Shown piece by piece: positions 6,076 through 7,477 of a stretch of 7,477 nt of DNA (position 1 is its first letter; each line of letters starts with the position of its first letter). Where the stretch lies: contig JAEYQF010000352.1 of NCBI GenBank assembly GCA_023410155.1, forward strand, positions 1 through 7,477. Reading direction: 5' to 3'. The notes beneath the pieces are model-generated. The model worked only from the letters and a program-made list of their open reading frames with translations, ran no database searches and was not told where the DNA came from. The translations under genes were made by a program, and so were the position numbers. Source of the stretch: Verrucomicrobiota bacterium (lineage in GTDB: Bacteria > Verrucomicrobiota > Verrucomicrobiia > Opitutales > Opitutaceae).

Positions 6076-6501
6076 ATGAAAACTCCTCTCCTTTCCGCTC
6101 TCGCTCTCGCCCTCGTGCTCGCCGCCGGTTGCGCCTCCACAGATTCGCGCATCAAGAAGAACCAGGCGCTTTTCGATTCCTATCCCTCCGACGTTCAGCA
6201 ACAGATCCGCACCGGCGACATCCGCGTGGGCTTCACACCCGACATGGTCCGCATGTCGCTCGGCGATCCCGCGCGGACCTACACCCGCACGACGGCCCAA
6301 GGCTCGGCTGAGGTCTGGTCTTACGACGATGACAAGCCCGCCATCTCGCTGGGCCTCGGTGTCGGCAGCATGCGCGGCGGCACAGGCGTTGGCGGCGGCG
6401 TGGTCGTCGGCGGAGATCGTTTCCGCGACGACGAGCGGATGCGCGTTGTCTTCGAAGGCGGCAAAGTCAGCTCCGTCGAACGCAACACGAGCAAGCGCTG
6501 A
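6076..6501 (+). CDS. BamE/SmpA-like small outer-membrane lipoprotein
   Basis: 141 residues. The N-terminus MKTPLLSALALALVLAAGC is a lipoprotein signal peptide with lipobox LAAGC, so C19 should be lipidated; the next residues (A-S) lack the inner-membrane retention aspartate, which favours the outer membrane. Residues 50-83 (RVGFTPDMVRMSLGDPARTY...AEVWSY) match the SmpA/BamE pattern, 'G-x-T-x-x-x-V-x-x-x-L-G-x-P' followed by a W-x-Y strand. The final strand MRVVFEGGKVSSVE (122-135) fits the same fold. An unusual glycine-rich insert (93-113, LGLGVGSMRGG through GGGVVVGGD) separates the two parts. BamE assists beta-barrel assembly, but many small lipoproteins share this fold with unknown roles, so the function is not assigned. 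The gene is monocistronic, divergent from rpiB, and ends in a tandem-repeat spacer. Confidence 0.8.
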   Translation: MKTPLLSALALALVLAAGCASTDSRIKKNQALFDSYPSDVQQQIRTGDIRVGFTPDMVRMSLGDPARTYTRTTAQGSAEVWSYDDDKPAISLGLGVGSMRGGTGVGGGVVVGGDRFRDDERMRVVFEGGKVSSVERNTSKR

Positions 6502-6530
6502 GCGACGTCCTACCGCCGCCCGGATTTGGC

Positions 6531-6640
6531 CGAGTCGATCCGCATTGTGGCGCGACTCGGTCCGCATCTTGTCCCGACCCGATCCGCACCTCGGCGCGGC
6601 CCGGTCCGCACTTAGTCCCGACTCGAGCCGCACTCAGGCG
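6531..6640. repeat. Five tandem 22-bp repeats between convergent genes
   Basis: Five direct units of exactly 22 bases begin at 6531, 6553, 6575, 6597 and 6619. The shared core is CG(A/G)(C/G)(T/C)CG(A/G)(T/G)CCGCA, followed by a variable part. Units alternate: 1, 3 and 5 end in GGCG, while 2 and 4 end in GTCC, so there is a higher-order 44-base period. A degraded unit may precede them (around 6520-6530). Unit 1 and unit 2 can pair through CCGAGTCG (6530-6537) and CGACTCGG (6553-6560), giving a hairpin. The last unit overlaps the stop codon of the HAD gene. The array fills most of the 132-base spacer, where no ordinary terminator with a T-tract is visible. Confidence 0.85.
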
Positions 6641-7317
6641 CGAATCACGGCGGCAAGAAATGACTCGGCGTCGCCCAGGTCGGCGAAGACAGCGGTCGGG
6701 CTGCACGCGCGCAGTTCTTCGACCGTGTGGCGGCCCGTGGCGACGGCGATCGTGTTCGCGCCGATGATCTTCCCGCAGGCGATGTCATGAGGGGTGTCGC
6801 CGATGATGAAAGTCTGCTCGGCCGTAAACGCGTGGCCGTGGTGCTCGATGGCGCGGCGAAGCGCATGCGGTCCGAGTTCGTCGCGCAGTTCAGCGTCGTC
6901 GCCAAACGCGCCGAACGGGAAGTGGGCCCAGAGTCCGTGATGAGTGAGTTTCAGCTCGGCACCCCGGCGGAGGTTGCCGGTGAGTAGCCCTTGCGCGATG
7001 CGGCCGTGGGTCTGCAGCCGCGTCACCAGTTCGCGGACGCCGCGAAGCGTGGCCGCGCCTGCGCAGGGCAGTTCGTGCGGGAGGGCCCGCAGGTAGGCAT
7101 CGAGCAGCCGCGTAATCGCGGCGTCGGAAGCGGGCAGGCCGAACTTCTCGAATATCCTGCGGGCGATCCAGCGATCGGTGCGGCCGGCCATCTCGACGTC
7201 CGCGAGCGAGGCATCCAGTCCGAACTCGGCGTGAAGTGCGATCCGCAGGGCCCGTTCACCGGCCCCGCCCGAAACGATGAGCGTGCCGTCGATATCCCAG
7301 AGAAGAAGCGCGTGCAT
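6634..7317 (-). CDS. HAD-superfamily hydrolase, phosphoglycolate phosphatase-like
   Basis: 227 residues from MHALLLWDIDGTLIVSGGAGERAL. It is a cytoplasmic HAD phosphatase with a helical (C1) cap. Motif I is WDIDGTL (nucleophile D8, acid/base D10), motif II is GLLTGNL (T113), motif III is K123 in GAELKLTHHGL, and motif IV is IIGDTPHDI (D174, D178). The cap lies at about residues 15-90. The AELKL / GDTPHDIxCGK pattern is typical of Gph-like proteins, which remove phosphate from 2-phosphoglycolate or other small metabolites. The exact substrate cannot be read from the sequence, and beta-phosphoglucomutase-like or pyrophosphatase members are alternatives. Its 3' end enters the 22-bp repeat array, and its 5' end is divergent from the gene starting at the right edge. 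No strong Shine-Dalgarno sequence is visible. Confidence 0.9.
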   Translation of the reverse strand: MHALLLWDIDGTLIVSGGAGERALRIALHAEFGLDASLADVEMAGRTDRWIARRIFEKFGLPASDAAITRLLDAYLRALPHELPCAGAATLRGVRELVTRLQTHGRIAQGLLTGNLRRGAELKLTHHGLWAHFPFGAFGDDAELRDELGPHALRRAIEHHGHAFTAEQTFIIGDTPHDIACGKIIGANTIAVATGRHTVEELRACSPTAVFADLGDAESFLAAVIRA

Positions 7318-7427
7318 GAAAAGAGACGGACGACACCGGGCGCGTCGGGGCCCGGCAAGTTTCTTCCTTCCTTGCGGAACCTGAAATAGAGGCGAGCGTT
7401 CTCACCAGGCCCGGTTTCCCACCCCTT
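7318..7427. other. 110-base divergent spacer upstream of the HAD gene and the right-edge gene
   Basis: This should hold two divergent promoters, but I see no convincing -35/-10 pair on either strand. It contains an inverted repeat, CCGGGC (7336-7341) and GCCCGG (7350-7355), and a pyrimidine-rich run TTTCTTCCTTCC just after it. It lacks an obvious Shine-Dalgarno sequence before either start codon, as do most genes in this window. Confidence 0.35.
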
Positions 7428-7477
7428 ATGAAAAAAATCCTCTTCTATCTCGGATTGGCTGGCGCGCTGGTCGTGAT
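7428..7477 (+). CDS. Start of an exported or membrane protein gene, cut by the right edge
   Basis: Only 16 full codons are present: MKKILFYLGLAGALVV. Two lysines followed by an unbroken hydrophobic stretch are typical of a Sec signal peptide or a first transmembrane helix. It diverges from the HAD gene. The family cannot be told from this fragment; the call rests on the ATG, the N-terminal pattern and the divergent spacer. Confidence 0.55.
   Translation, partial: MKKILFYLGLAGALVV

Noticed and set aside
6531..6640. CRISPR array
   Set aside because: Units are directly adjacent with a 22-base period and no unique spacers, and no cas gene is near.
7336..7370. Rho-independent terminator at CCGGGC/GCCCGG followed by a pyrimidine run
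   Set aside because: The stem is only 6 bp, the downstream tract is mixed C/T, and the position is between divergent starts where no gene ends.

Overview
The window looks like a chromosomal housekeeping segment from a GC-rich Gram-negative bacterium. The Gram-negative assignment rests on an LPS-export gene set (lptC/lptA/lptB type), a Kdo-8-phosphate phosphatase, Sec signal peptides and a lipoprotein with a clear lipobox. The fused alpha-beta 2-oxoacid dehydrogenase E1 and the general protein style resemble Verrucomicrobiota (Opitutaceae-like). That lineage call is an inference, not something the sequence proves.

Layout. From about 5986 down to the left edge, all genes lie on the minus strand and read as one or two operons, in transcription order: rpiB, a small alpha/beta-hydrolase esterase, a UPF0173-type metallo-hydrolase, a fused E1 alpha-beta dehydrogenase, kdsC, an lptC-like gene, an lptA-like gene and an ABC ATPase in the lptB position, cut by the window edge. 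The last four follow the classic kdsC-lptC-lptA-lptB order, with a 10-base gap and then two 4-base ATGA overlaps. A 145-base spacer with a strong hairpin separates the metallo-hydrolase from the E1 gene and probably marks an operon boundary. To the right, a BamE/SmpA-like lipoprotein gene (plus strand) is divergent from rpiB and convergent with a HAD phosphatase gene (minus strand). Their shared 3' spacer holds a 22-bp tandem repeat. At the right edge the first codons of another plus-strand gene appear, divergent from the HAD gene.

How the genes fit together. KdsC releases Kdo for LPS core synthesis, and the LptC/LptA/LptB-like proteins would power and bridge LPS transport to the outer membrane. 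The BamE-like lipoprotein is also an envelope protein. RpiB (sugar phosphates), the E1 enzyme (2-oxoacid oxidation), the esterase, the metallo-hydrolase and the HAD phosphatase are metabolic neighbours with no obvious single pathway.

Most notable points. (1) The ATPase in the lptB slot changes composition, codon use and family character just after its Walker A motif, as if two ABC ATPases had been joined there, either by assembly chimerism or by recombination. (2) Five exact-period 22-bp repeats, alternating between two subtypes, sit between convergent genes. (3) A perfect 12-bp hairpin with a T-tract is oriented against the operon. I do not see a clearly novel defence, mobile or regulatory system, and there are no tRNA, rRNA, CRISPR or insertion-sequence signals.
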